Assembly (NCBI RefSeq): GCF_017948455.1
Contig: NZ_JAFFSU010000024.1
Coordinates: 1-64,000 of the forward strand
Source: Streptomyces sp. GESEQ-4
GTDB lineage: Bacteria > Actinomycetota > Actinomycetes > Streptomycetales > Streptomycetaceae
Direction: 5' to 3'
Length of the DNA stretch: 64,000 bases
The translations under genes and the position numbers were made by a program. Shown piece after piece: positions 42,476-50,342 of the stretch (its first letter is position 1; every line of letters begins with the position of its first letter). The notes under the pieces are model-generated. The model did not search any database. It saw only the letters and a list, made by a program, of their open reading frames with translations, and was not told the origin of the DNA.

Positions 42476-43030
42476 CTCGCTCACCGCTCGGCGAAGAGTT
42501 CGGCGTATCAGTTCGTCCACGCCATGCCGTGGTACGAGTCCGTCGCCGGCGGCTCGCAGGCCCGTGTAGACGGTGCTCCAGATCATCAGCTGTATCCACC
42601 TCGCGGGAACTGCCGAGTCGAGCGCCCCGTCACGCCGGCCTCGTTCGATCTCGGCCAGGATCAGCTCGTCGACCTCTCGTGCGATGCCGGCGTCAGCCTC
42701 AGAAGGCGTGCCCTCGGTGGCGGTGAACAAGAAGCTGATCCGATCACCGGCGTGCACCATCGCGGTGACGATCCGCTGGATCACCTCGAGCGCCGAGTCC
42801 GTGGCGGGGCCGGCCTGCTCGATCGCCGCTCGTAGCGTCGTCCACGAGTCGGTGATGAGTGCAGCGTGAAGGACCTGACGGTCGGCGAAGTACCGGTGAA
42901 TGGTCGCTCGCCCCACGCCGGCGGCAGCGGCGATGTCTCCCAGGCCGACGGTGGGATCACGAGCCCACTGCGCTGCTGCGGCGTCGAGGATCGCCTGACG
43001 GGTCCGTGCACGTTGAGGGGAGAGATCCAT
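42458..43030 (-). CDS. TetR-family transcriptional repressor
   Basis: A 190-residue regulator with an N-terminal helix-turn-helix (TRQAILDAAAAQWARDP, LGDIAAAAGVGRATIHRYF) and a C-terminal ligand-binding domain of the usual length. Start 43030. It is divergent from the NmrA-like gene, and a TGAGA-N7-TCTCA operator lies over the neighbour's start codon, so it probably represses that gene and itself. Its last codons (SEQPGPL) overlap the ATPase remnant, suggesting the pair was inserted there. Confidence 0.9.
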   Translation of the reverse strand: MDLSPQRARTRQAILDAAAAQWARDPTVGLGDIAAAAGVGRATIHRYFADRQVLHAALITDSWTTLRAAIEQAGPATDSALEVIQRIVTAMVHAGDRISFLFTATEGTPSEADAGIAREVDELILAEIERGRRDGALDSAVPARWIQLMIWSTVYTGLRAAGDGLVPRHGVDELIRRTLRRAVSEQPGPL

Positions 43031-43058
43031 TGCAGCATGATACGTCGGCGTCTTACAG

Positions 43059-43075
43059 TGAGAAACTATGTCTCA
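43059..43075. promoter_or_regulatory. TetR operator overlapping the NmrA-like start codon
   Basis: TGAGA at 43059-43063 and TCTCA at 43071-43075 form a perfect inverted repeat with 7 bases between. The ATG of the divergent gene (43068-43070) lies inside the spacer, so binding would block initiation directly. Confidence 0.6.
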
Positions 43076-43955
43076 TTTAAAGAAGATCTCTCCCATTGTT
43101 GTCACCGGGGCCACCGGGGCGATCGGCGGCCTGGTCGTCGCAGGACTGCTTGACGCCGGTCACCCGGTGCGCGGAATGTCGCGGCGCCCGCAACGCGCCT
43201 CACTCCCGGATGGTGCGGACGTGGTCTTCGGCGACCTGGAGGACCCGTCCACACTCAGGTACGCATTCGACGGTGCCGCCCAACTCGTCCTGATCGCGGT
43301 CCCTGAGACCGTTGCGGCCGTCGTCTCTCGCGCACAGCAGGCGGGTATCGAGCACGTGGTCGTGGTCTCCTCCGCCGCCGTGACGGCCGGCTACGACACC
43401 ACGTACAACGCGGTCGTCGAACAGGCCGTCATGGACTCGGGACTGGATTGGAGCATCTTGCGTCCCGGTGAGTTCGCGACGAACTCACTCCTCATATGGG
43501 GGCCGGCGATCAGGACAGATCGCCGGGCCGTGGAGCCCTTTCCCGATCAGCTCGGGCATCCCGTCCATGAGGCCGACATTGCCGACGTCGTCCTGGCCGA
43601 CCTGCTCGACCCACGCCGCCGCGGACGGATCGACACGGTCATCGGACCGGACAGTGTCACCAAACGCGAACAGGTTGCCGTGATCGCAGAAGCGATCGGA
43701 GAACAGATCACGCTCGATGAAGTCTCCGCCGAACAAGCCCTCGCCTTCTACCGAGCCCAGGGCGGCTTCGCGGCCGCGAACGCAGACTTCCTGTTCGGCT
43801 TCGAAAGCTACGACGGCGTCGAAGGCATCACAGATGAACCCCATGACACGAGCGCCCGGGACGACGATGCCTGCCTCACACTCGACCGGATAACGGGAAC
43901 ACCGGCTCGCACCTTCCGCCAATGGGCGCACGATCACGCCCCTGACTTCATGTGA
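43068..43955 (+). CDS. NmrA-like NAD(P)-binding oxidoreductase
   Basis: A 295-residue atypical short-chain dehydrogenase of the NmrA/quinone-oxidoreductase-2 type. The Rossmann motif GATGAIGG is at residues 14-21, followed by GMSRRPQRASLPDGADVVFG, LVLIAVPETVAAVV, VVVSSAAV and an NmrA-like ILRPGEFATNSL. There is no Tyr-x3-Lys catalytic pair of classical SDRs, so it may act as a redox sensor or quinone reductase. The first codons are AT-rich (TCATTTAAAGAAGATC), and the ribosome-binding site is weak, suggesting leaderless translation or acquisition from another lineage. Confidence 0.87.
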   Translation: MSHLKKISPIVVTGATGAIGGLVVAGLLDAGHPVRGMSRRPQRASLPDGADVVFGDLEDPSTLRYAFDGAAQLVLIAVPETVAAVVSRAQQAGIEHVVVVSSAAVTAGYDTTYNAVVEQAVMDSGLDWSILRPGEFATNSLLIWGPAIRTDRRAVEPFPDQLGHPVHEADIADVVLADLLDPRRRGRIDTVIGPDSVTKREQVAVIAEAIGEQITLDEVSAEQALAFYRAQGGFAAANADFLFGFESYDGVEGITDEPHDTSARDDDACLTLDRITGTPARTFRQWAHDHAPDFM

Positions 43956-44082
43956 GTCGTTGCTGTTCGTATCTCTGTCACGCGCATGTGACGGATCTGT
44001 GATTCCAGCGCATCGCATGTTTTGCGTCAGGCACCTTAGGTTCAGACTGGTCGGCATCCGTGATCTGTCTGAGGGAGGACAT

Positions 44083-44493
44083 GTGGCCGAGAGTCCGGAT
44101 TCGGGCAGGCAATTCGACGACTCCGAACTTCTGGAGATGTCTCAAGGAGACCCGGCGCAGGCGAGACTGCTGCGCAAGTCCCTGGAGACCCTCGCCGCCG
44201 GGCACGGCGGCGATGCCCTGAAGGAGATGGCACAGGAGGTCCTCTCCGGGCGGGCGAGCCTGCGGGACGCCGCGAACGTGTCCGCGTACGCCGACCAGCT
44301 GATCGAGCAGGCGGCGCCCATGGCGGAGAAGTGGGCCTCACTCTCCGAGGCGGAGCGCGAGGAACTGGCCGCAGAGGGCAGGCGCGCGATCGCGGCGGAG
44401 CAGGAGCAGATCGACGAAGAACGACGCGCGGCGCCCGACGAGCGCGCCGACAAGAAGTCCCGGCATGACGGCCGTGGCTGGTCACTGTACTGA
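44083..44493 (+). CDS. Small acidic helical protein of a type-VII-like module
   Basis: A 136-residue soluble protein, almost entirely helical, with a Glu/Ala/Arg-rich C-terminus (EREELAAEGRRAIAAEQEQI). No family was recognised beyond a general resemblance to small partner proteins encoded next to WXG-type substrates. GTG 44083 is preceded by GGGAGG; the ATG two bases earlier is out of frame. It is followed by the EspC/WXG-like gene after 18 bases, with which it is probably coexpressed as a chaperone or partner. Confidence 0.7.
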   Translation: MAESPDSGRQFDDSELLEMSQGDPAQARLLRKSLETLAAGHGGDALKEMAQEVLSGRASLRDAANVSAYADQLIEQAAPMAEKWASLSEAEREELAAEGRRAIAAEQEQIDEERRAAPDERADKKSRHDGRGWSLY

Positions 44494-44511
44494 CGGGGGC
44501 GGGAGCAGACC

Positions 44512-45654
44512 GTGGGTTTTCGAGTAGAGCCGGACGCGATCCAGGGGTTCTCCACGCTCGTGGGGCGCGGCGCCGAGGGCGCCACGAAGGCCGTCGAGTA
44601 CACGAGCAACAACGCGAAGATCGACACGATGGTCGGAGGGCAGCTCTGGGATCTTGTCGCGGGCGATCACGACAGTTACGTGGAAGCCGCCAAGAAGGCC
44701 CTGGGCAAGGTGCAGAGCGTCCTCACCGCGTCGCAGAAGGAACTGTCCCAATCCGCCAAGTACTACCGCGAGACGGACACGGACGAAGCCGCGAAGATGG
44801 ACGCCACCTACCCGGGCTCCAAGGGCGGCGGAGGCGCACCGTCCGGCGGCGGCAGCGGAAGCGACTTCGCCGACGCGCAGGACGCCGCGGCCACCCTGAA
44901 GGCACCAGCGGGCGACAGCGACAACCCCCTGGTCAAGTACGCCCAGGGGCACGCCGACGAATACACCATGAACCCGGTGCAGAAGACCCTCGGCACCGTC
45001 CTCGACCTGGGCAGCCCCTCCACCGTGGCCGTGGAGGCGGTGAAGCTGCTCTTCGGCATCGACATCTTCGGCGAGATCAACAACTGGGTTCTGGGCGACT
45101 GGAACAAGTACAAGGACTGCGCCGAAGTCTGGGGAAACCTCGGCTCGTTCTGCGACTCGGTGGCCGCGAACCTGAAGAAGGGCACCACGAACGTCGGCGT
45201 GACCTGGGAGGGCAACGCCTACGACGCCGCGAAGGTCTACTTCGACGAGTTCAGCAAGAAACTCGCCGACTTCAAGGAGAGCTTCGACTCCCTGAAGACC
45301 TGCTACGACCAGGCGGCACAGATGGTGTTCCAGCTCGCCGAGGTCCTCAAGGCCGGGGTCGTCTTCCTCGCCGACATGGCGATCATCTGGATGGCCAACA
45401 TGGCCGCGGCCACGGCCGTCAACGCCATCCCGGTCGGCGGGCAGGTGGCGTCCGCCGCCATGTTCGCCCTGGCCGCCGCGCAGGCCGTCATGATCATCGA
45501 GAGGTACGCCGCTCTGGTGAAGGCATTCGACGCGACCATGATGGCCATCACCGGGCTCGGGGCGGTACTGACCACGGCGATCAACGGCTTCTCGTCGGCC
45601 GACGGCTTCCCCGAGGCCAGCTCCGCCGGCTACGACAACCGAGTGGTCGCCTGA
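44512..45654 (+). CDS. EspC/WXG-like putative type VII secretion substrate
   Basis: A 380-residue protein. Residues 1-100 resemble the ESX EspC-type helical hairpin (VEPDAIQGFSTLVGRGAEGA, YYRETDTDEAAKMDATYPG), followed by a Gly/Ser linker. The middle contains a WxG-type bend (VGVTWEGNAYDAAK) inside a second long hairpin. The C-terminal third is hydrophobic (FLADMAIIWMANMAAATAV, AAMFALAAAQAVMIIERY), unusual for a simple WXG100 protein and suggesting membrane insertion. No toxin domain is evident. No secretion ATPase or EccB/C/D gene is present in the window, so export would depend on a machine elsewhere. Confidence 0.7.
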   Translation: MGFRVEPDAIQGFSTLVGRGAEGATKAVEYTSNNAKIDTMVGGQLWDLVAGDHDSYVEAAKKALGKVQSVLTASQKELSQSAKYYRETDTDEAAKMDATYPGSKGGGGAPSGGGSGSDFADAQDAAATLKAPAGDSDNPLVKYAQGHADEYTMNPVQKTLGTVLDLGSPSTVAVEAVKLLFGIDIFGEINNWVLGDWNKYKDCAEVWGNLGSFCDSVAANLKKGTTNVGVTWEGNAYDAAKVYFDEFSKKLADFKESFDSLKTCYDQAAQMVFQLAEVLKAGVVFLADMAIIWMANMAAATAVNAIPVGGQVASAAMFALAAAQAVMIIERYAALVKAFDATMMAITGLGAVLTTAINGFSSADGFPEASSAGYDNRVVA

Positions 45655-45655
45655 G

Positions 45656-45934
45656 ATGCCCTACCCCTCCTCAAGCGAAACCATGGAGCTGTTCCTCACC
45701 CGCGCCCGGATGATGTCCGCGGCGTCGGTCCCCGTCTACCTGGTCCTCCTGCTCTTTCTCATCCAGGAGGAGGGCTGGCAGTGGAGCTTCCTGGTGCTGT
45801 GCGTCCTGCCCCCCGTCGCCGCGGTGGCGGGTTTCGTGGGGAAGCGGGACATCCGGCCGGGGCTGGCGGTGGCGGCGCTGGTCCTGGCGATCGCGCCACT
45901 GCCGCTGATCGGCGGGCTCGAGGCGTTGTTCTAG
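45656..45934 (+). CDS. Small membrane protein coupled to the type-VII-like gene
   Basis: Ninety-two residues with two or three predicted transmembrane segments (SVPVYLVLLLFLI, WSFLVLCVLPPVAAVAGFVG, LAVAALVLAIAPLPLIG). ATG 45656 comes one base after the upstream stop, so the two are coupled. It may protect against, or anchor, the preceding protein. Family unknown. Confidence 0.75.
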   Translation: MPYPSSSETMELFLTRARMMSAASVPVYLVLLLFLIQEEGWQWSFLVLCVLPPVAAVAGFVGKRDIRPGLAVAALVLAIAPLPLIGGLEALF

Positions 45935-45995
45935 TACCGCGAGGTGTCGTGGGCCCGGTGGTTGAGGGCGTAGCCGCCGGGCCGACCACGCGAAA

Positions 45996-46023
45996 CGCTC
46001 GGCTGGGAAACCCCAGCCGAGCG
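45996..46023. terminator. Perfect 12-bp hairpin between convergent genes
   Basis: CGCTCGGCTGGG and CCCAGCCGAGCG enclose an AAAC tetraloop. It separates the plus-strand small membrane gene from the minus-strand subtilase gene and probably works in both directions. Confidence 0.88.
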
Positions 46024-46035
46024 CCTGTGCGGGCG

Positions 46036-48417
46036 TCAGAAGGCCAGTGCCCAGCCGTTGAGGGTGCCGGTAGACCCCTCCGAGACGTCGTGGACGAGGA
46101 GTTTCCAGGTGCCGGCCGCGGGGGAAGCACTGGCGTCGACGAGGTAGACGCGCTGGAGCGTTCCGCCCGCTTCCGTGGCGGAAGCCTGCTTCAGCTGGTG
46201 CACGGTTCCGTTCGGGGCGGTCAGCTCGAGCGCCATGTCGCCGAGCCAGTCGTGTGTGGCGTCCACGTACACCCTGAGCTTGCCCGGTGCGCTTCCGGTG
46301 ATTGAGCCGACGGTGATCGACGAGGTCAGGCCGGCGGCGTCAGGGATGGCGAGGCCCACCTGGTTCTCATAGGAGGGGAAGGTCAGTGCCCAGCCCTTCA
46401 GGATTCCGGTGGCGCCCTGGGAGGAGTCCTGGACGCGGAGCCTCCAGGTTCCGGCGGCAGGCGATGCCGAGGCGTCGACCGTGTAGGCGTCCGGGAGCGG
46501 GGTGTCCGTCGCGGAAGTGGACTTGAGGGGGTACCACGTGCCGTCCGGGCTCAGCAGATCGATCTTCACGTCGCCGAGCCATTCGTGCGTGAGGTCCACC
46601 TCGACCTGCAGTGCTCCGGACGCGTTGCCCGTGAGTCCGTCCACCGCTATGTCCGAGTTGAGGGTTCCCGCGTCCGGGATAGTGACCGAGCCGGTCTTCT
46701 CGAACGGTGTCGGGATGACCAGCGACCAGTCCTGGAGGGTGCCGACGGCGCCCGCGGACCTGTCTTCGACCTGGAGGTTCCAGGTACCGGCGGCCGGGGA
46801 GCTGCCGGCGTCGACCGTGTAGGTGGTGTTGATGGTTCCGCCGTTCTGCGTCCAGTCCGTCGTCTTGAGCGGGTAGACCTTTCCATCAGGGGCGATCAGG
46901 TCGATCTTGACCTCGCCGCGCCATTCATGGGTGAGGTTCACCCGGGCCTGCAGCGCCTTCGGCGCATTGCCGGGGATGTCGGTGACCGTGATCGGCGACC
47001 GTACCGTTCCCGGATCCGGAATCGGGACGGCCGTGGCGTTGACGATGCTGGTGGAGCGGGGCTTGGCGTCCGGTTCGGGGGCCGGGGTCGGTTCCGTTCC
47101 GCCGAGCGCCTTGCCGATGTCGACGCGCGGCACGCCGGCACCCTCTTCGGGGATGACCCGGCCCGTGGACTTCAGCAGCGCCTCGAGCTCCGTGATGTCC
47201 TTGTCGGGATGGGCCTGCCGCAGCACCGCGAAGGCGCCCGCCACGTGCGGCGTCGCCATGGAAGTGCCGCTCTTGGGTTCGAAGGCGCCGCCGAAGACCG
47301 CCGAGTCGATGTCGTCACCGGGTGCGAACACATCAAGGAGCGCGCCGTGGTTGGAGAACTCCGACACCTCGTCCTCAACGGTGCTGGAACCGACCGCGAT
47401 GGCGGACGAGACACACGCGGGAGAGTTGACCGCCTCCGCGTACTTGTTGTTGCCTGCCGCCACCACGGTGGCGACACCGGCGCTGAGCAGGCTGTCGATC
47501 GCCGGCTTGCGCGCGTCGTTGTCGCACGCGACCGTGTGCGCTCCACCGCCGAAGCTGAGATTGGCCGCGATGACCGGTGTTCCGGACCGCCGCATCTCCG
47601 CCACCTTCTCCAGCGCCGCGATCTGGGCACTGGTGAAGCTCCGTACGCACGGGGTGCCGCCGACGCCGCACCACTTCTCGGAGTCGAACTTGCTGAAGAT
47701 CTGGACGGCGATCAGGTCGGCGCCGGGGGCGACGCCCGACGCCGGGGCTCCGTCGATGCCGGCACCGTTACCCGCGGCGATACCGGCCACATGGGTCCCG
47801 TGCTCGCATGCGTCGATGGTGGCGCACGGCCCGCCTTCGGAGTCGGCCGCTCCGGTGCCATGCTGTTCCGGGGAGCCGTCGGGGCACAGGCTGGAAGCGC
47901 CGTAGGCGGCATCCACCGGCGAGAAGCACGACTCGGCGACGACCCGCCCTGCGAAGAAGGGGTGCCGGGTGGCGACACCGGTGTCCAGGACGGCGATCGC
48001 GCTGCCCTCTCCGGTCACGCCCTCCTTGATCGCCTGATCGCCACCGATCAGGGGGACGCTGGTGTCGAGCGACGGCGCCACCGGGATGTCCTCGGTCACG
48101 CTGACCACACCCGGTTGAGCCGCCAGCTCCGCCAAGCCGCTCCTGTCGACCTTGAGCGTGATGACCGGAACTCGGTTGAACTCCTGCACTGTGTCACCAG
48201 CGGTCGCCGCGGCGGCCAGGTCGTCCCGACTCTCGGTGACCACATTGACGCGGACCGTTCCCCCGCCCGAGGTCTCGTCGAACAGCGGCGGGTCGACCGG
48301 ATCGCCCTCCGCCTGGGCCACCACAGCGGCACTGGGCGACGCGGCATGAGCCGGCACCGCGCCGAGCGCCATGGCGGCCACAGCGACCACCGCGGCTGTC
48401 CATATCGGTCTCTTCAT
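46036..48417 (-). CDS. Secreted subtilisin-like serine protease with three P/homo-B domains
   Basis: A 793-residue S8 peptidase. Signal peptide is at about residues 1-26, and an I9-like prodomain at about 50-115 (TVRVNVVTESRDDLAAA). The catalytic triad is Asp145 (AVLDTGVATRHP), His206 (EHGTHVAG) and Ser386 (SGTSMATPHVAG), with oxyanion Asn323 (AAGNN). Three C-terminal P-type beta-sandwich domains follow, each with the LTHEW- or ATHDW-type block and a WxLxVxD strand (about 465-560, 570-670, 680-793). Several extra Cys in the catalytic domain suggest disulfides. ATG 48417 has GAGGTG upstream. It is encoded downstream of the ABC exporter genes. Confidence 0.93.
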   Translation of the reverse strand: MKRPIWTAAVVAVAAMALGAVPAHAASPSAAVVAQAEGDPVDPPLFDETSGGGTVRVNVVTESRDDLAAAATAGDTVQEFNRVPVITLKVDRSGLAELAAQPGVVSVTEDIPVAPSLDTSVPLIGGDQAIKEGVTGEGSAIAVLDTGVATRHPFFAGRVVAESCFSPVDAAYGASSLCPDGSPEQHGTGAADSEGGPCATIDACEHGTHVAGIAAGNGAGIDGAPASGVAPGADLIAVQIFSKFDSEKWCGVGGTPCVRSFTSAQIAALEKVAEMRRSGTPVIAANLSFGGGAHTVACDNDARKPAIDSLLSAGVATVVAAGNNKYAEAVNSPACVSSAIAVGSSTVEDEVSEFSNHGALLDVFAPGDDIDSAVFGGAFEPKSGTSMATPHVAGAFAVLRQAHPDKDITELEALLKSTGRVIPEEGAGVPRVDIGKALGGTEPTPAPEPDAKPRSTSIVNATAVPIPDPGTVRSPITVTDIPGNAPKALQARVNLTHEWRGEVKIDLIAPDGKVYPLKTTDWTQNGGTINTTYTVDAGSSPAAGTWNLQVEDRSAGAVGTLQDWSLVIPTPFEKTGSVTIPDAGTLNSDIAVDGLTGNASGALQVEVDLTHEWLGDVKIDLLSPDGTWYPLKSTSATDTPLPDAYTVDASASPAAGTWRLRVQDSSQGATGILKGWALTFPSYENQVGLAIPDAAGLTSSITVGSITGSAPGKLRVYVDATHDWLGDMALELTAPNGTVHQLKQASATEAGGTLQRVYLVDASASPAAGTWKLLVHDVSEGSTGTLNGWALAF

Positions 48418-48490
48418 TTCACCTCGATAAAAAGCGGGCACGCAAAAGCCCGAGAAGGCGTGTGGGAAAGATCTCTGGTACGTGCCGCGT

Positions 48491-49402
48491 TCAGGTGGCG
48501 TAGTGCGACCTGCGCGAATGAACCACGTACGTGAGAGTCAGAACGACCGCCGCGCCGACTGTCAGCAGGAGGGCGGCAACGAGTTCGGGCACCGGGTGGG
48601 GAGCAGAGGGAACGAATCCGCCGACGAATTCCACATGCGGGTATGCGATGGCCATGAGGAGGTTTCGGGGGTCGAACCGGCCCAGAACCGGAACGAGGAA
48701 GAAACCGACCAGGAACACCGGCACCACATACAGCGGACGCCTAAGGAGCAGTGCTGCGGCCATGCCGAGGAAGCCGAAGAACAGGCCAGTGGCGATCATC
48801 ATCGCGAAACTGGGCAGCGAGCCCGTGATCGCGAGATCTTCAGGCACGTCGAGGTTCGTCGTGTCGAAGCGGCCCTTCACTGCCAGATACAGGCCGGTGC
48901 TGATCAGCAGTGAGACAGCGAATGCGGCCGTGGTCAGCGCGGTGACCGCGACGGCCAAGGAGCTGATCTGGGAGGCGAACAGCCGCCGAGGGCCCTCGCG
49001 TACCGCCCGGAACTTCAATGTCCTGAACTGCGCGTCACGAGTTGCCGCGATCGCCCCATAGGTGAAGAAGAGCAGCGGCGCGATGACGAAGCACATGACC
49101 TGAAGGAGGTTCGTGGTGCCCTGGAGGGGGTGGAGGTTGGCAACGGCCTGGGAAGCGTGTTCCCACGTGCCCTTCAGCGGAGCGTCCGTGGGATCGCTGC
49201 CGGTGCCGATCGCGCGCTCGAAGGTGTAGCCGCCTTCAGTGTGCAGGTATGCGAACTCGCGTCGCAGACTGTCGATCGCGCTGCGTGCGCTGGAGTACGC
49301 GCCGACAGCGAAAACCGAGGCGAACACGGTGAGACTGGCGAACGCGTAGAGGAAGTGCCGCGATGCCCACTGATAACGAAGGTCAGTACGAACGCTTTCC
49401 AC
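48491..49402 (-). CDS. ABC-2-type exporter permease
   Basis: A 303-residue permease with six hydrophobic segments (HFLYAFASLTVFASVFAVGA, MCFVIAPLLFFTYGAIAATR, SLAVAVTALTTAAFAVSLLI, FAMMIATGLFFGFLGMAAAL, LVGFFLVPVLG, LVAALLLTVGAAVVLTLTYV). A large extracytoplasmic loop follows the first segment, as in bacteriocin and multidrug ABC-2 subunits. GTG 49402 overlaps the ATPase 3' end by 20 bases and lacks a good ribosome-binding site, implying translational coupling. It partners with the gene at 49383-50069. Confidence 0.82.
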   Translation of the reverse strand: MESVRTDLRYQWASRHFLYAFASLTVFASVFAVGAYSSARSAIDSLRREFAYLHTEGGYTFERAIGTGSDPTDAPLKGTWEHASQAVANLHPLQGTTNLLQVMCFVIAPLLFFTYGAIAATRDAQFRTLKFRAVREGPRRLFASQISSLAVAVTALTTAAFAVSLLISTGLYLAVKGRFDTTNLDVPEDLAITGSLPSFAMMIATGLFFGFLGMAAALLLRRPLYVVPVFLVGFFLVPVLGRFDPRNLLMAIAYPHVEFVGGFVPSAPHPVPELVAALLLTVGAAVVLTLTYVVHSRRSHYAT

Positions 49403-50069
49403 GAGAGGCGAGATAGAGATCTTCGAGCCGGTCGCCCTCGGCATTGTTGTAGTCAAGGTTGCGCAACCCGTTCTCGAATACGGCGAACACGTCGTCCGCC
49501 ACACGGTCGTAGAAGTCGAATTGGTGGCCGGCGGTGACCACCACACTGTCCTGCTTGAGTTGCTCGATCGCTTCACGCAGCCATTGCAGGCTGTCGTAAT
49601 CGAGACCGTTGGCCAGCTCGTCGAGGATGACGTAGGAGGGACGGGCCAGGAGCAGCCCCACGGTGTACAGCTTCTTGCGCTGCCCATAGGACAGCGCACG
49701 AGCCGGCTTGTGCGCTGTCGTGCGGTCGAGCACGTCGTCCGCGACCGTGCGGACGTCCTCCCAGGAGACCTGTCGACCGAGCAGCAGGCGCAGATTCTCC
49801 AGACCGGAAAGGTGGGGATACAAGGCGCAGTCGTCGAACACCGGAAAGACGCATCCGCGCACCTCCGCCAGCGGACGACCGCCGAACTCCACGGTTCCCG
49901 CATGGGACTCAAGGCCGGTCAGGCACTTGAACAGGGTTGTCTTGCCGACCCCGTTCTGCCCCAGGAGATAGGTCACTCTGCCCGGAAGGAAGTCGGCGGA
50001 CACGTTCTCGAGAACGGTGTGCGCGCCGTAGGACTTGGTGAGGGATCGGACGGTAATCATCGAAGTCAT
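49383..50069 (-). CDS. ABC exporter ATPase with variant signature
   Basis: A 228-residue nucleotide-binding subunit. Walker A is GQNGVGKTT, the signature reads LSYGQRKKL instead of LSGGQ, and Walker B is VILDELANGLD, followed by a VTAGHQFDFYD switch His. The segment CVFPVFDDCALYPHLSGLEN is typical of BcrA-like bacteriocin or antibiotic exporters. The Tyr for Gly change in the signature is uncommon but seen in small ABC-2 families. Start ATG 50069, with 50060 as an alternative. It lies 273 bases downstream of the secreted-protein gene. Confidence 0.87.
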   Translation of the reverse strand: MTSMITVRSLTKSYGAHTVLENVSADFLPGRVTYLLGQNGVGKTTLFKCLTGLESHAGTVEFGGRPLAEVRGCVFPVFDDCALYPHLSGLENLRLLLGRQVSWEDVRTVADDVLDRTTAHKPARALSYGQRKKLYTVGLLLARPSYVILDELANGLDYDSLQWLREAIEQLKQDSVVVTAGHQFDFYDRVADDVFAVFENGLRNLDYNNAEGDRLEDLYLASRGKRSY

Positions 50070-50265
50070 TTCAGTCGGCCAGCCGCAAGGCGGGTGACGG
50101 ATCGGCTGCGGGCGTTGCGTCACCCGCCTTGCGGTGTCAGGACGTCGTGCCCAGTGCCCCGGCAGGCAACGTTTGCCCGTCAAGGAGCGGCGTCCGGTGC
50201 GTGCTCTCGGCGTGCCGGCCGGAAGCCCTCGTACTGGATGTACTTGGGCTTTCGGCCGGTGCGGT

Positions 50266-50300
50266 GAGTGGGGGTCCCCCCGGCCGAAGGCTGGGGGAGC
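50266..50300. repeat. Streptomyces intergenic repeat, palindromic
   Basis: GGGGGTCCCCCC followed by CGGCCGAAGGCTGGGGGAG. The block resembles a dispersed REP-like sequence I recall from Streptomyces chromosomes. It lies in the 273-bp gap between the secreted-protein gene and the ABC ATPase gene. Confidence 0.55.
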
Positions 50301-50342
50301 GTGCCGGGCGTCGCGACGGGGCGAACGTTTCCTGTTGGGGCA

